Part shown: positions 12,290 through 24,631 of the stretch, piece by piece
Position numbering within the stretch: the first letter of the stretch is position 1
Layout: the number at the start of each line of letters is the position of its first letter
NCBI GenBank assembly: GCA_947652605.1
Contig: OX393579.1
Coordinates: 50,350,970 to 50,414,969 of the forward strand
Length of the DNA stretch: 64,000 nt
Source of the DNA: Elmis aenea
Lineage: Eukaryota > Arthropoda > Insecta > Coleoptera > Elmidae
Direction: 5' to 3'
The notes under the pieces: generated by a model
What the model saw: the letters and a program-made list of their open reading frames with translations, nothing else
Told to the model about the DNA's origin: nothing
The model's database searches: none
Translations under genes and position numbers: made by a program

Positions 12290-12500
12290 CTTAGTTTGGC
12301 GGTATCCAGCACTCCCTCTTGTACCTTTCGGTGTCGAGTTCTTGATTATGTCTTGTGTCTCCATTCCTGTTTATCATTAGCTCACTGTGGCACCTCTCCA
12401 GACGACTCCTTGTTGGTTTTCCCACGTTGGTCTTGGTATTCCTCTACTTGTTTTCTCCTCAACTTAATTTTTCATTCTTAATGTATCTGCTCATACCCCT
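12290..12500 (-). mobile_element. RTE-like LINE C-terminal fragment
   Basis: On the minus strand this reads as a decayed version of the C-terminal tail of a non-LTR polyprotein, with NRN/TKT, LERCHSELM and ERYKRECW-like pieces. It lines up with the better preserved fragment at 31285-31600 and ends in a similar sequence (TACAAGAGG). It is interrupted by stops. Confidence 0.5.
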
Positions 12501-13420
12501 AGAAACTTCAAAGTCACACTAGCAAAGGATGACACTAAAATTGGCGCCCTTCATTGGCTAGGCCGGGGTCGCATCTTTCTAGATATGGATTTGTAAAGAA
12601 AACGTCACTTAGTTGAACCTTTCGGGGAATTTCCGTCATATGTAATGTTTTTACGGTTATGAACACGGCTTTGTATTAGACTTTACGCATTGATGACGCA
12701 TAGAAATAGCAAGTTAATCGTTATCGCGAGTTGTTTTGATGACGCAAAGTTTCAGAATGCGCAAAAATCAGTACACCATGACCATGGGTTGTTTGTATCA
12801 GTGGTGAATCATTGGAATTTTAAGCGAGCTTCTTCGTTCTCGGAAGAACGGGTGTGCTTGTCGTATAACTGGATCGTAATCGACCAAATAACCCATCTAT
12901 ACGAGGTCTTATTTTGTTTTTGTTTAACTGTAAATAAAAAAGTTTTTTTTAAATTGCAAGTCGATCTGTATGCAAATGTTTTTACGGCAACATGGTATGA
13001 GATGATTTTTTTTAAAGCTCAAACTCGTTACTTTTTTGCTAAACCGGTATTAATGTAATCGTATTTTTTATAAGGCGTTTCATAAAATTAAAATGACCCG
13101 ATAAATCCATTCAAATTTATTGCAGTTCCGAAATTTCGATTAAATTTAACGCGTTTTGGAATAGCTCCATTTACATAATATTCATTTACAAATCCATATT
13201 AACTGTTACTTAATATTCAAAACCGATTAATGGAGAATGTTGTATGTAGTTTATAACGCAAAAATACATTGAAGTTATAGTTTCATTCTAACTTCAATGG
13301 TTTTGGGTTACAAACACCTACGTTTTGGAAAACATTTCGTGCTTATATTTGCGGGGTCTTCAAGGTAATATAAAAATTGAGAGATTAGGAATACTGGGGT
13401 TGGAATAAACTAAAACCAAT
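12501..13420. other. No gene seen
   Basis: A 122-codon ORF at 12690-13058 (+) has no recognisable domain or splice context and is probably chance in a moderately GC-richer block. Confidence 0.4.
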
Positions 13421-13421
13421 A

Positions 13422-13667
13422 TCCTTTACAGAATTAGCATTTGCAGATGATGTGGTGCTATTAGTTAAAGGCGAAAAGGACTTGCAATTCAATCTAGACA
13501 TATGGGCAGATACATTAAGTAAATGTAATATGAATATTAATATAACAAAGACAAAGGCTATGGTTATAGCTAAAAATCATGAACCAGTTACAATTATGCT
13601 AGACCAAAATTTAGAGCAGGTATCGAATTTTCAATATTTAGGAACAATAATTGCAGAGAATGGCTAA
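13422..13667 (+). pseudogene. Reverse transcriptase fragment (non-LTR, RTE-like)
   Basis: The frame reads FTELAFADDVVLLVKGEKDL and goes on to a SNFQYLGTIIAENG motif before a stop. FADD is the catalytic motif of reverse transcriptase and FQYLG the downstream motif. About 80 codons remain of a domain that needs several hundred. The rest of the LINE is missing on both sides. Confidence 0.75.
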
Positions 13668-13679
13668 TTGGAGGGAGAT

Positions 13680-15835
13680 CTGAGTAATGAATGAAATTTT
13701 ACTACGCCACTAATAAATGTTTGATAAGTCAGAGGGAGAATTTTCAAGTTGTGTAAAGTATGGAGGTTTTTCTTGAAAAGTGCATACATGTCTTTCTTTT
13801 TTGGTTAGTTATAGAGGACCGAATCTTGCAATTTTAGGGAACATGCATTAGTTTTTCTAAAATTTTTTGATCACTCAAAAATCAAAGTTTTTAAACAGGG
13901 ATGTCTCTGCTATCTTGGTTAAATTTGTGCTAACGTGGAAATGCTGCATGAGTGTGTTTGTGACCAACAAAATCATATTCCACTGAAGCAAGTTTAAAAG
14001 TTTTGATGTACTCGAGTCTTTTAGTAAATCATGATATTTTTAGATAGATTACTAACGTGTATATGATTTACCAATCTCACTTTTTATGTTCGTTTTTTTA
14101 TAATCATACTCATCCTATCAGTTTCACGTAAAATATCTTTGATGCACAGCGAAGGAATTCCAACATTTATTGTTTTTTTTTCCCACTTTTTATGAAATCG
14201 CGAACTAATAAGTATTATTTATGCAAATATAAATTTTTTTAATGTTGTTTATGTAGTAATTTAATTTCTATAAACTTTTCAGGTTCTAGATAATCATCTT
14301 ATTAGCTTTTTAACTGTTGATAGTTGGTATAGATTAGGTTTGTGTTATTGGTTATGAGATTCTTCGACCATAGGAATTTTGCAATATTTTTAATGGACTT
14401 AGGAAGTAATTATAATATTTATTTTTATGTATATATATTTTTTTGGTTAAGTCACATCACCTGAATAATTTTTTTTTTAATTAGTTAACAGAAACTGTAT
14501 TTTTCCAACGGATTTTTCATTATACATATTATTTAAAGTGTCCTGTAAAATCGACTCAATGGAGAAAAATGTGTTTCAGCTGATTACAATTTTGTTTTTA
14601 TATATCTCACAACCGGAAACACATGTTTTTTAATTGCCTGCCTTATTTTGTTATTACAAATACACGAACAAAAATAGGTATTTTCGTGTTATGAAATGTC
14701 AGGAGTCAAATATTTACCAATAAAACAATTTAAGAGATGTTGAAAAACAATTCATACTGCTTAATTTCTCGCATTTCATTACATACATTAATATGTATAA
14801 CTCTGTTTACTTTTATTATACATTAAAGTTGGCTCTGTTAGGGTGACAGATTCCACTCTGTATATATTTTGACATTGTTTATTTATGCATTTTAGGTTAT
14901 AATTTTAATGATTTACAAAATGAGGGAAAACATTCAAGGATTTTTATAAAAATAGTTGTTATATCAAAATAAGATGGCAAATACTGTACTGTATTTTGCA
15001 ATTCGTCTTTTTAGGTGTTTCTTGTTATGATTTCCATTTTTTTCTGTAAACCAAACGATCCCAAATATTTAAAATTTAATTTTAAAACCATAAACTCGTG
15101 CCATAAAAGACCAAAACTTTAGTACTGATATTCAATATTTTTTGCAAATAATGCTGGAATACCGATATTAATGTCGGTTTAAAAAAATTGTATTAATTTT
15201 GAGGACTCAAAATACATGTATTGTGTAATGCAATACAATAACATAATTATAATACATGAACATAAATTTATACAACAAATATAAAGATAGTTGTATGAAT
15301 AATACTTAAGTTTGGTTATTCGCGCATTCTTCTTTTCATTTTCCTCTAGATTAGATAATACATTTTCGGATTGCGTCGGTATATTAGGACACTTTTTAAA
15401 TTTGCTAGCGTTTCGTTAGTACAAAAATTCAATGAAGTGTATAATTCTTCAGATACTGGCGAGATTTTTCTTTATCTCAATCTTAACTCAATTTTTTAAT
15501 ATCACATTTTTGTAGGAGAAAACTTGGGTATCTTAATAACGCTTCGAATGTTTTTGATTATTGGATTTTCTTTTTAAATTTTGAAGCTAAATCGAAATTC
15601 TCGCCCTATTCGACCTCCATTACTTCACTAGAAAAATCCGAATCATCATCATCGTCTCTTTTTAATATTCTTTATAACATTTTACAATACTTTTCTTAAA
15701 TTTTCCTGCAAATAATTTTTAGTTTGCAACACAGCTTTGGAATGTAACTAAAATGTCTCATTAACTTCTGAAAATACCAACATGACAAAACTAAAACACA
15801 GCCTACTTTAATGTATAATAAATGTAAGCAGAGTA
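13680..15835. other. No feature seen
   Basis: AT-rich sequence with homopolymer T runs and no ORF of note. I see no inverted-repeat pair that I can support. Confidence 0.5.
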
Positions 15836-16133
15836 TACATATATTTTTTACAACTTCATACCTTTCAGTTTCTTTTAAAACAGTCTGAAATTTGTTTTAA
15901 TATTGATAATTAGCATAATATTCACCAACTTTAGCAAAGTTCAACCTTTGTTCTAGCTTTTATAATAAGCGAGATTCCTAATAGAACACAACTTTTAAAA
16001 ACCCTGTGTATTAATTAATCTATTTTTTAATTTCAATTAAATTTGCTAGCAGACACCGTATTTAACTGAATTTATTTTAATAAACATAACCTGAAACGAT
16101 TTCGGAATAACACACACACAATCAAATGACATA
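15836..16133. repeat. Direct repeat A1 (about 300 bp)
   Basis: The block starting TACATATAT and ending CAATCAAATGACATA is repeated in the same orientation at 17073-17384 with a high match interrupted by small indels. The two copies flank the element at 16134-17072. They lack the TG...CA ends, and the interior lacks coding sequence, so they are not convincing LTRs. Confidence 0.75.
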
Positions 16134-17072
16134 GAGTAAAGCGCCCTAATATGGAATACTTTTTTGTTTTCGGCAATAATATTCACATTTATTCAACAAA
16201 ATTTTGCAAAAAATTTATGAGGAATTTGTAATGAATAAGCAACACATTACTCGAATTCTGGTACGATATTACTGCAGATATTTCTTAGCTATTTTTTTTA
16301 AATGTTACTGCTATTCCATATTAAGCTCCCGGGGAACATAATATGGAATACTAGGGGTTCTTAATATGGAATATAGAATTATATAAGAAATATACATTAA
16401 AATAAACAACTGCTCATAGATTAATCTTTTATTTCTTTCTGATTTGCATTATTACTTAAACCAAACCAAAACTCTGTTATTTATGTAAATTAAATTATAA
16501 TTCAAGTGTCATTCGAACTAAATGTTGATAATTTATTTATTTTTACAGGTAGGACAATATAATTGTTTTTTTTTGTGGGTATTTTGCACATTTTTCGTGT
16601 GCCCATTTCTGACACTTTTGACACTGAACCCATATTCCTGTACTGTTAGTGACCATAATCATAGTCATTATAAGGCACCTGGATGGTATTCCATATTAGG
16701 TATCAATGTGACATTTCAAAAATCGGTATATGTAACACATGAAATGGCCCCAATCAAAATTTTGGTCTATTTAATTGAAATGTAAAGGCTCATGCTAAAT
16801 AAACATGCAATAAAATATTTTATATCATTTACCCTAGCATATAATATTTTGCACTGAAAAATTTAGCCTAAAAACTCAGTAGCACGTCAAAAATATATTT
16901 GAATCTGTTATGTAATCTAGTGAATATTTTTAAACTATTTTACATTTGGGAATGTGTGATCAATGTACAAATATGTAGGTACATATACTTTTCAACAGAT
17001 ATCGCTTATTCATTGTCATAAAACTGAGGTATTCCATAATAGGTAACTGTTCCATATTAGGGCACTTTACTC
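16134..17072. mobile_element. TA-flanked MITE with GAGTAAAG ends
   Basis: A 939-bp non-coding element has inverted ends GAGTAAAGYGCCCTAATATG, flanked by TA (16132-16133 and 17073-17074). The motif TAATATGGAATA or its complement recurs inside, with complement copies mainly in the right half. TA duplication suggests mobilisation by a Tc1/mariner-type transposase. Confidence 0.65.
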
Positions 17073-17384
17073 TACATATATTTTTTACAACTTCATGCCT
17101 TTCAGTTTCTTTTAAGACAGTAGCAGCTATCTGAAATTTGTTTTGATAATGATAATAATTAGCATAAAATTCACCAATTTTAGCAAATTTCAACCTTTGT
17201 TCTAGCTTTTATAATAAGCGAGATTCCTAATAGAACTCAGATTTTAAAAACCATGTGTATTAATTAATCAATTTTTTAATTTCAATTAAATTTGCTAGCA
17301 GACACCGTAATTAACTGAATTTATTTTAATAAACATAACCTGAAACAATTACGGAATAACACACACACACAATCAAATTACATA
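17073..17384. repeat. Direct repeat A2 (about 310 bp)
   Basis: This is the second copy of the block at 15836-16133, in the same orientation and differing by substitutions and small insertions, for example an extra block near 17123 and a longer CA run. Confidence 0.75.
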
Positions 17385-18400
17385 TGTATTCGGGTTTCTC
17401 GCTTATTCCAACGTTGGGGTCTCCACACTTTTGATGTTATTTATATACGCAACAAAGTAGTTCGTACATTTAAAAATTTGTAGCATGTCTTAAAATGACG
17501 ACAAATAAATGTTCTTTCAACATTACAACACACACATATGCAAAACATTCGTTGGATGAAAAATGCTATCAAGTTATTGTAACTTGAATTTTTGTTCCGA
17601 CCACCCAAACATGAATCTTTTTTAGAAGCACTCACATAAAATAATTTTATTCGCCGGTTAATGCGAGTTCCTTCATACTTGACTCAAAAATGCTGAATAA
17701 ACAAAGAATTTTTCAGCATCGAGTGTCTTGCAACACTCCGTACCAAGAAACGCAACTTATGTGCAATTCGCAACGCCATGAAGTGGCCATATACATTCGC
17801 GAGTTTGCAAATTTACAAAAGCTCTTTTTGGAAGCGCTGACACTTCCTGTTGTTTATAAATTAATCCAAGTTGGTTACGTCTTGTTCGCGTTGCGTTTCC
17901 TTTACGCGACTAATTATAAGGTCAATCATCCTGTTTTTGTTAAATACGTCTTGCACATTTAGGTTCTTCGGGCTTCCGTATGGTTGAGTGTGTAAACTTA
18001 AGCGAGTACTTCTTAATTGGACGGATTCGAGTCGTTGAGATTAAAAAATTGGATGAGAACGTTTCCGTTAATGCCAAAAACCTTAATGAACCTTCAAAAA
18101 TTAAGCCCGCATTAACGAATTCGAGATAATTTTAAACCAATTAAATTTTTGTTGCAAATATGCCGGGAATTTAAATTAAGCTTGTTTGCGCGTGGATCGG
18201 CGTATTTTTAACCCAACACCTCATCAGATAAAGATTCATGGATTGTTTCTTTTTTCTTGTTTTTATTTACTTCCTGTATTATTAATGATCTCATGGATTT
18301 ATTCTGAAGCAACAATAACCTATTAAAAATACGTACATTATTTTATGACTGTTTTATTCGTATATGTTCAAACAATTTTTTCTCTACCAACCATAATATA
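17385..18400. other. No gene seen
   Basis: A 90-codon ORF at 17690-17962 (+) lies in a slightly GC-richer block but shows no family motif or splice context. Confidence 0.4.
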
Positions 18401-18401
18401 C

Positions 18402-18600
18402 AGGGTGTTATTAGTGCGGGATCGGTCGATTGTGGCTAAACGGTTTGAGATAAAAAGTTGATTCAAACGCTATTTCATACAGTTTTTTCTTCCGAACACG
18501 ATAAAAATATTTTTAAATATACTGGGTGAGTCACCTCTCTGGAACTAATAGCAACTTTTATATTTCAAATACAACACCCCATTTTTTATTTAACATACTT
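18402..18600. repeat. CAGGGTG-type repeat fragment
   Basis: A CAGGGTGTTATTAG end follows TA at 18400-18401. An inner segment (AAATACAACACCCCAT) matches the segment near 6185-6196 in the element at 5875. The right boundary is not visible. Confidence 0.4.
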
Positions 18601-18818
18601 GACCGCCTTTATTTTAGCTTTGCATCAATATAAAATACTACAGGTTTTTATGCGGCCTTGTCACTAAAAAAAAAGATTCACAAAATTTTTCAAGGTTTCG
18701 TCTTTATTTAAAAAATTCTCCTGAAATTATTTTTCGAAGTACAGAGTTGTGATTTGGTAAGGACATGCAGATAACATTGCTCTATTAGCTCGATATGAAA
18801 AAGTTTGAATTACGCCTA

Positions 18819-19320
18819 CAGGGTGTTCATAAATAGGTGGCATCTTCCATGATTTTCAAAAGCTCGAAACTCAGCTTTTTCAAAGGTAAACCCCTGTATT
18901 TCTTATGTCATCAAATTCGTCCTTAAGAGAGCTTCATTTTTCGTAAAGTATGTCCTATACCCAAAACTCATAGGTACTTCTCGAGATATTCGACATTTTT
19001 TCTTCTAATCGTTATTGAAGCAAATAGAGTGCCGTGGAAATCGAAAAAAGTGACTGTTCACTTCGCTACCGTCAAAAACTTGTCATTTATTTCTTGAATT
19101 ATTTCATTTCCACAATGAATTTTACCTTACAAGAGCAAATTGATATGGTTTATTGCCTGGGAGAAGGCGAAAGAAATCCTTTGCTGGCGGCAAGGATTTA
19201 CGCACAATATCCTGAGAGAAGCCATCCAAAACGAGATGCTTTTAAAAAGTTGAAGGAGCGATTTGAACGTACTGGGCATGGAGAAAAACGTCAAAACGAA
19301 ACAAAAGCGCTATGATTTGA
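18819..19320 (+). mobile_element. Truncated DNA transposon with DUF4817-like start
   Basis: A TIR-like end CAGGGTGTTCATAAATAGG follows TA at 18817-18818. About 300 bp inside, a transposase-like coding start begins. Coding similarity stops near 19315, and no matching right end was found, so the element is 3'-truncated. Confidence 0.55.
19115..19318 (+). pseudogene. N-terminal fragment of a DUF4817-type transposon protein
   Basis: The likely start at 19115 (after TTTCCACA) gives MNFTLQEQIDMVYCLGEGER, then an AARIYAQYPERSHP block and FKKLKERFERTGH, ending at a stop. This matches, from memory, the DUF4817 helix-turn-helix region found at the N terminus of many insect DNA-transposon proteins, which probably binds the element's ends. 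The DDE catalytic domain that should follow is missing. The frame also stays open upstream to 19034, but the ATG at 19115 starts exactly at the conserved domain. Confidence 0.6.
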
Positions 19321-19753
19321 GGTTGTGGGGTATATTTGTTATAACTAAATCTATGCGACTTGCATAGGGTTTTACAAGGGCCTCGTTTTTCGCGTGTTCA
19401 CTCATTTTCGTTCAGAAATATTGTGGAGAACTCTATAGACTCAATATCCTTTGATCAAACTTTTTTTCGGGTTCAAAATGTCACATTTATTTAACAGAAT
19501 GATAATTTCAATTTTGTTATTTCATTTTCATGGCTAGCTAGACTACATAAAAACACGCCCTTGTACCTATATTAAATTTATAACTGTTCGTTTCTGTGAT
19601 GTACTATGAAGTTTACTTTTATATGTCTAAATTCTTACAAAAAATTACCCTTCGTGCAACAATTTTAGACGTAATATAATGAGAAATTGCCAAATTTAAA
19701 CTTTAAAAGGTTTTTTGAAAGTTATCTAAGCCCTGGATAACATTTTTGCCTTA

Positions 19754-20797
19754 AGTCTGTTTTATACTATACTATTTTTTCGTTTAAGAAAATCGTATGT
19801 TTCTACAAAACTTTCGTTCAAGAATTTAGCATGGAAAATTCGAACCATTTACATTGTACTATTTTTTTGTACGAAAACTCCAATATATTTTGGTTGCTTT
19901 TTAGTAACTTTTATTATATTTTGTTGGCAACTTGAGTAACCATGTCAAATGTGTCAAATGTTTATTTATATTTTAATGTCTATTTGTATATGGGTGCTTT
20001 TAGGATGTTTTAGAACCAGGTATCTGATTTTCACCCGGACTCTCCCGAGTTTTAACATCGTTTCTCTGGGCTCCGGGTTTCGTAGTAGTACCAAAAATTA
20101 ACAATCGAAAAAAAAAACAGTACCCATACAAAAAAATTTATCAAAATATATCCCTGAGTCGGATATAGTTATCAATGAAACAAGAAACACGATCGTACTG
20201 TCTATCTCTTTTTTCAAAATACTATGTTCACGCTTTGCTTCTGAATGTTATTATTCCGGGAAGTCGCGTAATTCGCCTTGATTTTAAGTTTATTTATTAC
20301 GTCGTAACATATCCGTATAACAAAATGTTGTAATTTGCTTGTTTTTTGCTTTTTATGTTTCAACATTGCATATTTCCCACAGGAATGTAATTTTTATTAC
20401 GAATTTAAACTACAACTAAAATTAAGGTGTATTTCTTAACCCCCCTAAGCCTGTCATCGTCAACGTGTTTACAAAAAACTGAAATCTAGGCACCCTAGTG
20501 CTTACATAATTACAAATGAATAGAAAACTACTACATGGCTGCAGTGCCATTAATAATGTTATTAAACAATCAATAACGAACTGATTTTTATTGCAATTAA
20601 CTTAATCCACAAATGACACGCGGTCAGATACAATTACAGTAAAATACGCATGCGCGCATACTAAATATTGGATGGAATTTAGGACAGGTTCTAATTTCAT
20701 ACGATTTTTTCGTTCAAGATTTGTAATTTCTGATTGACACCGTACTAGAAAATCGTATCTATACGATTTTCTTAAACGAAAAAATAGTATAGTATAA
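19754..20797. mobile_element. Long-TIR MITE, copy 2 (with internal insertion or replacement)
   Basis: It has the same left end as the copy at 7347 (AGTCTGTTTTATAC) and the same right subterminal block. Compared with that copy the middle is about 500 bp longer and unrelated between about 19960 and 20600. The last seven or so bases of the right end (ACAGACT) are missing where copy 3 begins. Confidence 0.65.
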
Positions 20798-21342
20798 AGT
20801 CTGTTTTATACTACACTATTTTTTCGTTTAAGAAAATCGTATACGATTTTTAATACAAGAATTTCGTTCAAGAATTTAGCATGGAAAATATGAACCATTT
20901 ACATTGTACTAATTTTTGGTACGAAAACTCCAATATATTTTGGTTACTTTTTAGTAACTTTTATCATATTTTGTTGGCACCTTGAGTAACCATGTCAAAT
21001 GTTCAATTTGATCACAGAACAAAAAGCGAATCATTTTCAAATTTAACGTATATTTAACGCTTGTTCCATTCTACATATTTATTCCTACAAAATAAATTGT
21101 GAGGGATAACGGTAATAAGTAGTATTTAACATCGTTTGATTGTTTCAGTTAACCTAACCCACAAATGACATGCGGTCAGATACATTTACAGTAGAATACG
21201 CATGCGCCCATGCTAAAATTGGACGCATTTAGGGCAGGTTGTAATTTCGTACGAATTTTTCGTTCAAGATTTTTAATTTCTGATTGACACCGTACTAGAA
21301 AATCGTTCTTAAACGAAAAAATAGTATAGTATAAAACAGACT
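20798..21342. mobile_element. Long-TIR MITE, copy 3
   Basis: A 545-bp copy, close to the one at 7347-7905 over its whole length, with both ends (AGTCTG...CAGACT). It abuts copy 2 directly in the same orientation. Confidence 0.7.
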
Positions 21343-22146
21343 TTAAACAGGAACAATACTTTGTTGAAATTGTCCACCGTCCACCTATGTAATCTATACA
21401 CAACCTGTATAAAAAACTTGCTGAGGATCAATTTACAATCAGCTGAAAGTGTTAGTGAAGTAATAAATATATACTCGAATAATTTATTCGTTGAGACGAT
21501 TATTTAATTTGTAAGTATAGTGCTCGTTTGTCAAAAAATGGCATAAATAATTCTGAGCCGCGGGAGTTCAAACAAAGTGAATGATATATCGCCAAACTAA
21601 TACCAATAAATAATTACGCATAACAAAAAATATTTACAAATGATTAGCCGGTTTGGTATTGCAACTGCAATTTATTATGGCGCTGTCACAACACAAAATG
21701 TAAACGCATTCTACCTGTGTTCAATGCAAGAGTTATCGTCATTTCATTTGTAAGTTTTATGGTAACAAAACGTTGTCCCGCGTTGGTCACACAAGCTAAC
21801 ATGATGGATTGCAGTACGGGACGCTCCTCCGCCCAGCTAAGCTGCAGTCACGCCACTGGCGCCGCCATCTTGATTTATTGAGCCACTTTGCCTGCAGGTT
21901 AATCGCCGTTAAGGTGCCTATCTTTATACGCAACTATTTCAGGATAATAAACTACCCAACGCTAACATAACAATTTGCCTACATTTGTTTGGGACGAACA
22001 TACCGTCGCTAGTGCGTTGCGCCCATGGAATTTCTTAATGAATTCGTTGAAAACTTTTTTCTGACCGGCCAGTCGCGTTTTCAATTTGAATTGTTCTCCG
22101 AATGGCACGGCTTGAAATTCCAAATTGGCCTTTTGTTTTGTTCCTT
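21343..22146. other. No gene seen; GC-richer unique block
   Basis: The part at about 21770-22140 is unusually GC-rich for the window and contains no transposon signature or ORF of note. Regulatory function is possible but unsupported. Confidence 0.4.
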
Positions 22147-22865
22147 TATTATTGAATAACCATTCCGGAGTTCATAGGGGTACTGTGTCGCTTGATTTAT
22201 CTACTTTTATTTCATCTTTAGGCAGGTGTAGTAGCATGAGGTAGCAAATAGCCACCGTCTGCAATTAAAAATAAACTTATCTAAATGCTAACTAAGCACA
22301 AAACAATAGCTCATTGTATTCAAAAATTGATTATTTTATTAGATTCCGTTTTTATGGTTAACATTTTAAGTGAACAATTTTTTTTAATTCAATGGTTTTG
22401 TACGACTTCTGAATTAAGTTGGAACGCCATCGCATTCTTCATTTAGATCAGGCCCATGCAACCTTTTAAGCCAAAGGGCCAATTGCAAATTTTATAAAAT
22501 CGTAACGGGCCGCACCACTTTCTGGTGGATATGGAGATTCTTCTAAGTGTGAAAATAATATAAGAAAAAAGCTCTTTTTCAGGGCAAATAAAGTTCACAG
22601 CTATTTCAATACATTCTTTTATTGAACTACAATCAGAGAATGGGATCAGTTGTTTAGCTGAAATATTAAAAATGCTATTGTTGTTGGGTCTTGTTGTTTA
22701 TACGCATTTTTGAATAAGTTTTGTTATCCCGCCAAGTTCTCTTTGATTTCCATTATTCTTTCTCTTCTAAATCACCTGGTCAATTTCTCATATTTTTTTA
22801 GCACTTTTTGACATTTAGTGACAATGTTATACTCTTTAAAAACAGCAATGCTTGTAATATACAAT
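22147..22865. repeat. Block B, original copy of a 0.7-kb duplication
   Basis: This block (from TATTATTGAATAACC to ATATACAATT) recurs at 27006-27720 with few differences (small indels and scattered substitutions). It contains the left part of the hAT MITE at 22449-22928. Because the block continues into the rest of that MITE here but not there, this is the source copy. Confidence 0.8.
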
Positions 22866-22928
22866 TACTGGGCCGCGGGCCGCGGGCCGCATTAAAATGT
22901 CAGAGAGACTGCAGGTTGCATAGGCCTG
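22449..22928. mobile_element. hAT-type MITE
   Basis: A 480-bp element with ends CAGGCCCATGCAACCT and AGGTTGCATAGGCCTG is flanked by the perfect 8-bp duplication ATTTAGAT (22441-22448 and 22929-22936). A GGGCCGC motif is repeated near the right end. It is non-coding. Confidence 0.85.
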
Positions 22929-22936
22929 ATTTAGAT

Positions 22937-24630
22937 TTTTGGTAATTAGCAAATTTCAAACGTTGAGTAAATGAAACATGCTGCAAATAGTTAATCGATA
23001 ATATTGGTTAGTAGGTAGTATTTTTTCAGTTTATCATTAGAAAAACTGCGCTTGATCAACTTTTGTAGGTATAATTTTAAGAACAAAAAACCCTTGCGTC
23101 ACATTTTAGCGGTATCACAAGAAATAATATAGGAAAAATAGATGAAAAAAATGAAATTGATAAAGCTACTGTGTATATTCGCATTTCTACAGTAGAAAAA
23201 TTGTTGACACACAAATTTTACTTCTGCTATTTTTATCGTTATATTTTTTGGCATCCTGGCGAGAACCGCGCGCCAAGTATTCTAAATTACGTCGAAGCTA
23301 TACCCATTTCGAGTTCCGTTTCGCGACCCAATAAAAATTTTACGCGAAAAATTTTGGGTCGCGACCCATAGTTTGAGAAACGCTGTTATAGATAACTTCA
23401 CATTTGGGGGGTAGTGGTCAACTTGGTCAACAACCTGGAGCCCACGGGCACACCCGTGCCCGTCAGTTCTTCTTAATGCGCCCCCGACATTGACATATTT
23501 GGCTAACAACAGCCAAAACTTAATTATTCCTTATTGTGAATTACAAAGTTGTGTTAAAATATAACAAATATGATTAATTCATTAAATGCATTTACAAATA
23601 TTATCGCAAGTCTGACATATTTCTTTGTAGAGAACACATTTTAACGTCATTTTATAGAGAATTTTTTCCTTTATACAAAAATATAGGGTTTATAGGGGTT
23701 TCACGTAAAATAACAAAGTTATAGGGGTGCGACAGTCAAACCGAATCACTATCATCTTCCGACTCTATGCATCACTTTTTACGTGGTCCAACTATATTTC
23801 TTGACGATCTCTGGTGTTGAGAAAAATCCGAGTTGGTTATAAAGGTGAAAACTCTAACTTCACTGATGACGTAGTTTAGAGACTTTGCTTGTGTTTATAA
23901 TAATTTTCTATTTCACATTTGTAAATAATTACGAATGGTTATTTAAATATTTCCATGCGCCAATGTTGACATGTAATATTAGTATTAGATGCTCGATGTA
24001 TGTCGCTTTTTTTGGTTAAATAAACTTTAAAAGAACAATGGTTGTCCAAATGTTTAAAAACATTTTAAAGAGTTGCCCAAAGAATATTTTTCGCCAAAAA
24101 GCAAAGCTTAAAAAACTACTTCGAATAAATTGCACTAATTCTAAATACTATAGAGTTCCAATCTTTTCTCTGGATAATCATTATCTACATGTTTGGAAGC
24201 TTTATTTAATATCTACGTTTTGTTTCTGACATATCTGTTGTTTTTATCGTTATTTTTTGTTCGTTTTGAGAACTGCGGTTTGTTAGGGAGTGTTGCACAG
24301 CGCACCGAGGTGCATTGACTTCTATAAGATGGTGTTAGAATGCATAAAAGTTAATTTATCAGTATTTTAACCTGTCGTAAACTTAATACGAACTCATAGA
24401 TCATAATGTTGCTGAGTTATATTTAGTATTGCCGTTTATAATCTTCGACACGGTTATTAACTAATTATAAACAATCAAATGCAATGTACTTTGTTTTGGA
24501 TTGTCATAGCGGTGTCCATAATTGTTGCTTATCGTAAAACGCAAAGGTAGAGCATTTGAGAGTTTTGGGATCTTTAGTATTTTAAGCCTTTTATTCTTTT
24601 CGTTATAATGTAAATATTGTATATTTTTAT
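22937..24630. other. No gene seen; partial hAT-like end at about 23320-23385
   Basis: At 23325-23385 a hairpin (GCGACCC...GGGTCGC) is followed by GTTTGAGAAACGCTG, which looks like the right end of a hAT MITE. I could not find the matching left end. The rest holds no supported feature. Confidence 0.4.
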
Positions 24631-24631
24631 A

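Noticed and set aside
12690..13058. 122-codon ORF on the + strand
   Set aside because: The longest non-transposon ORF in the first third, but its composition is not protein-like, there is no motif, and no splice context.
15836..17384. LTR retrotransposon with 300-bp LTRs
   Set aside because: The repeats lack TG...CA ends, and there is no primer-binding site or coding region between them; the interior has its own TIRs and TA flanks.
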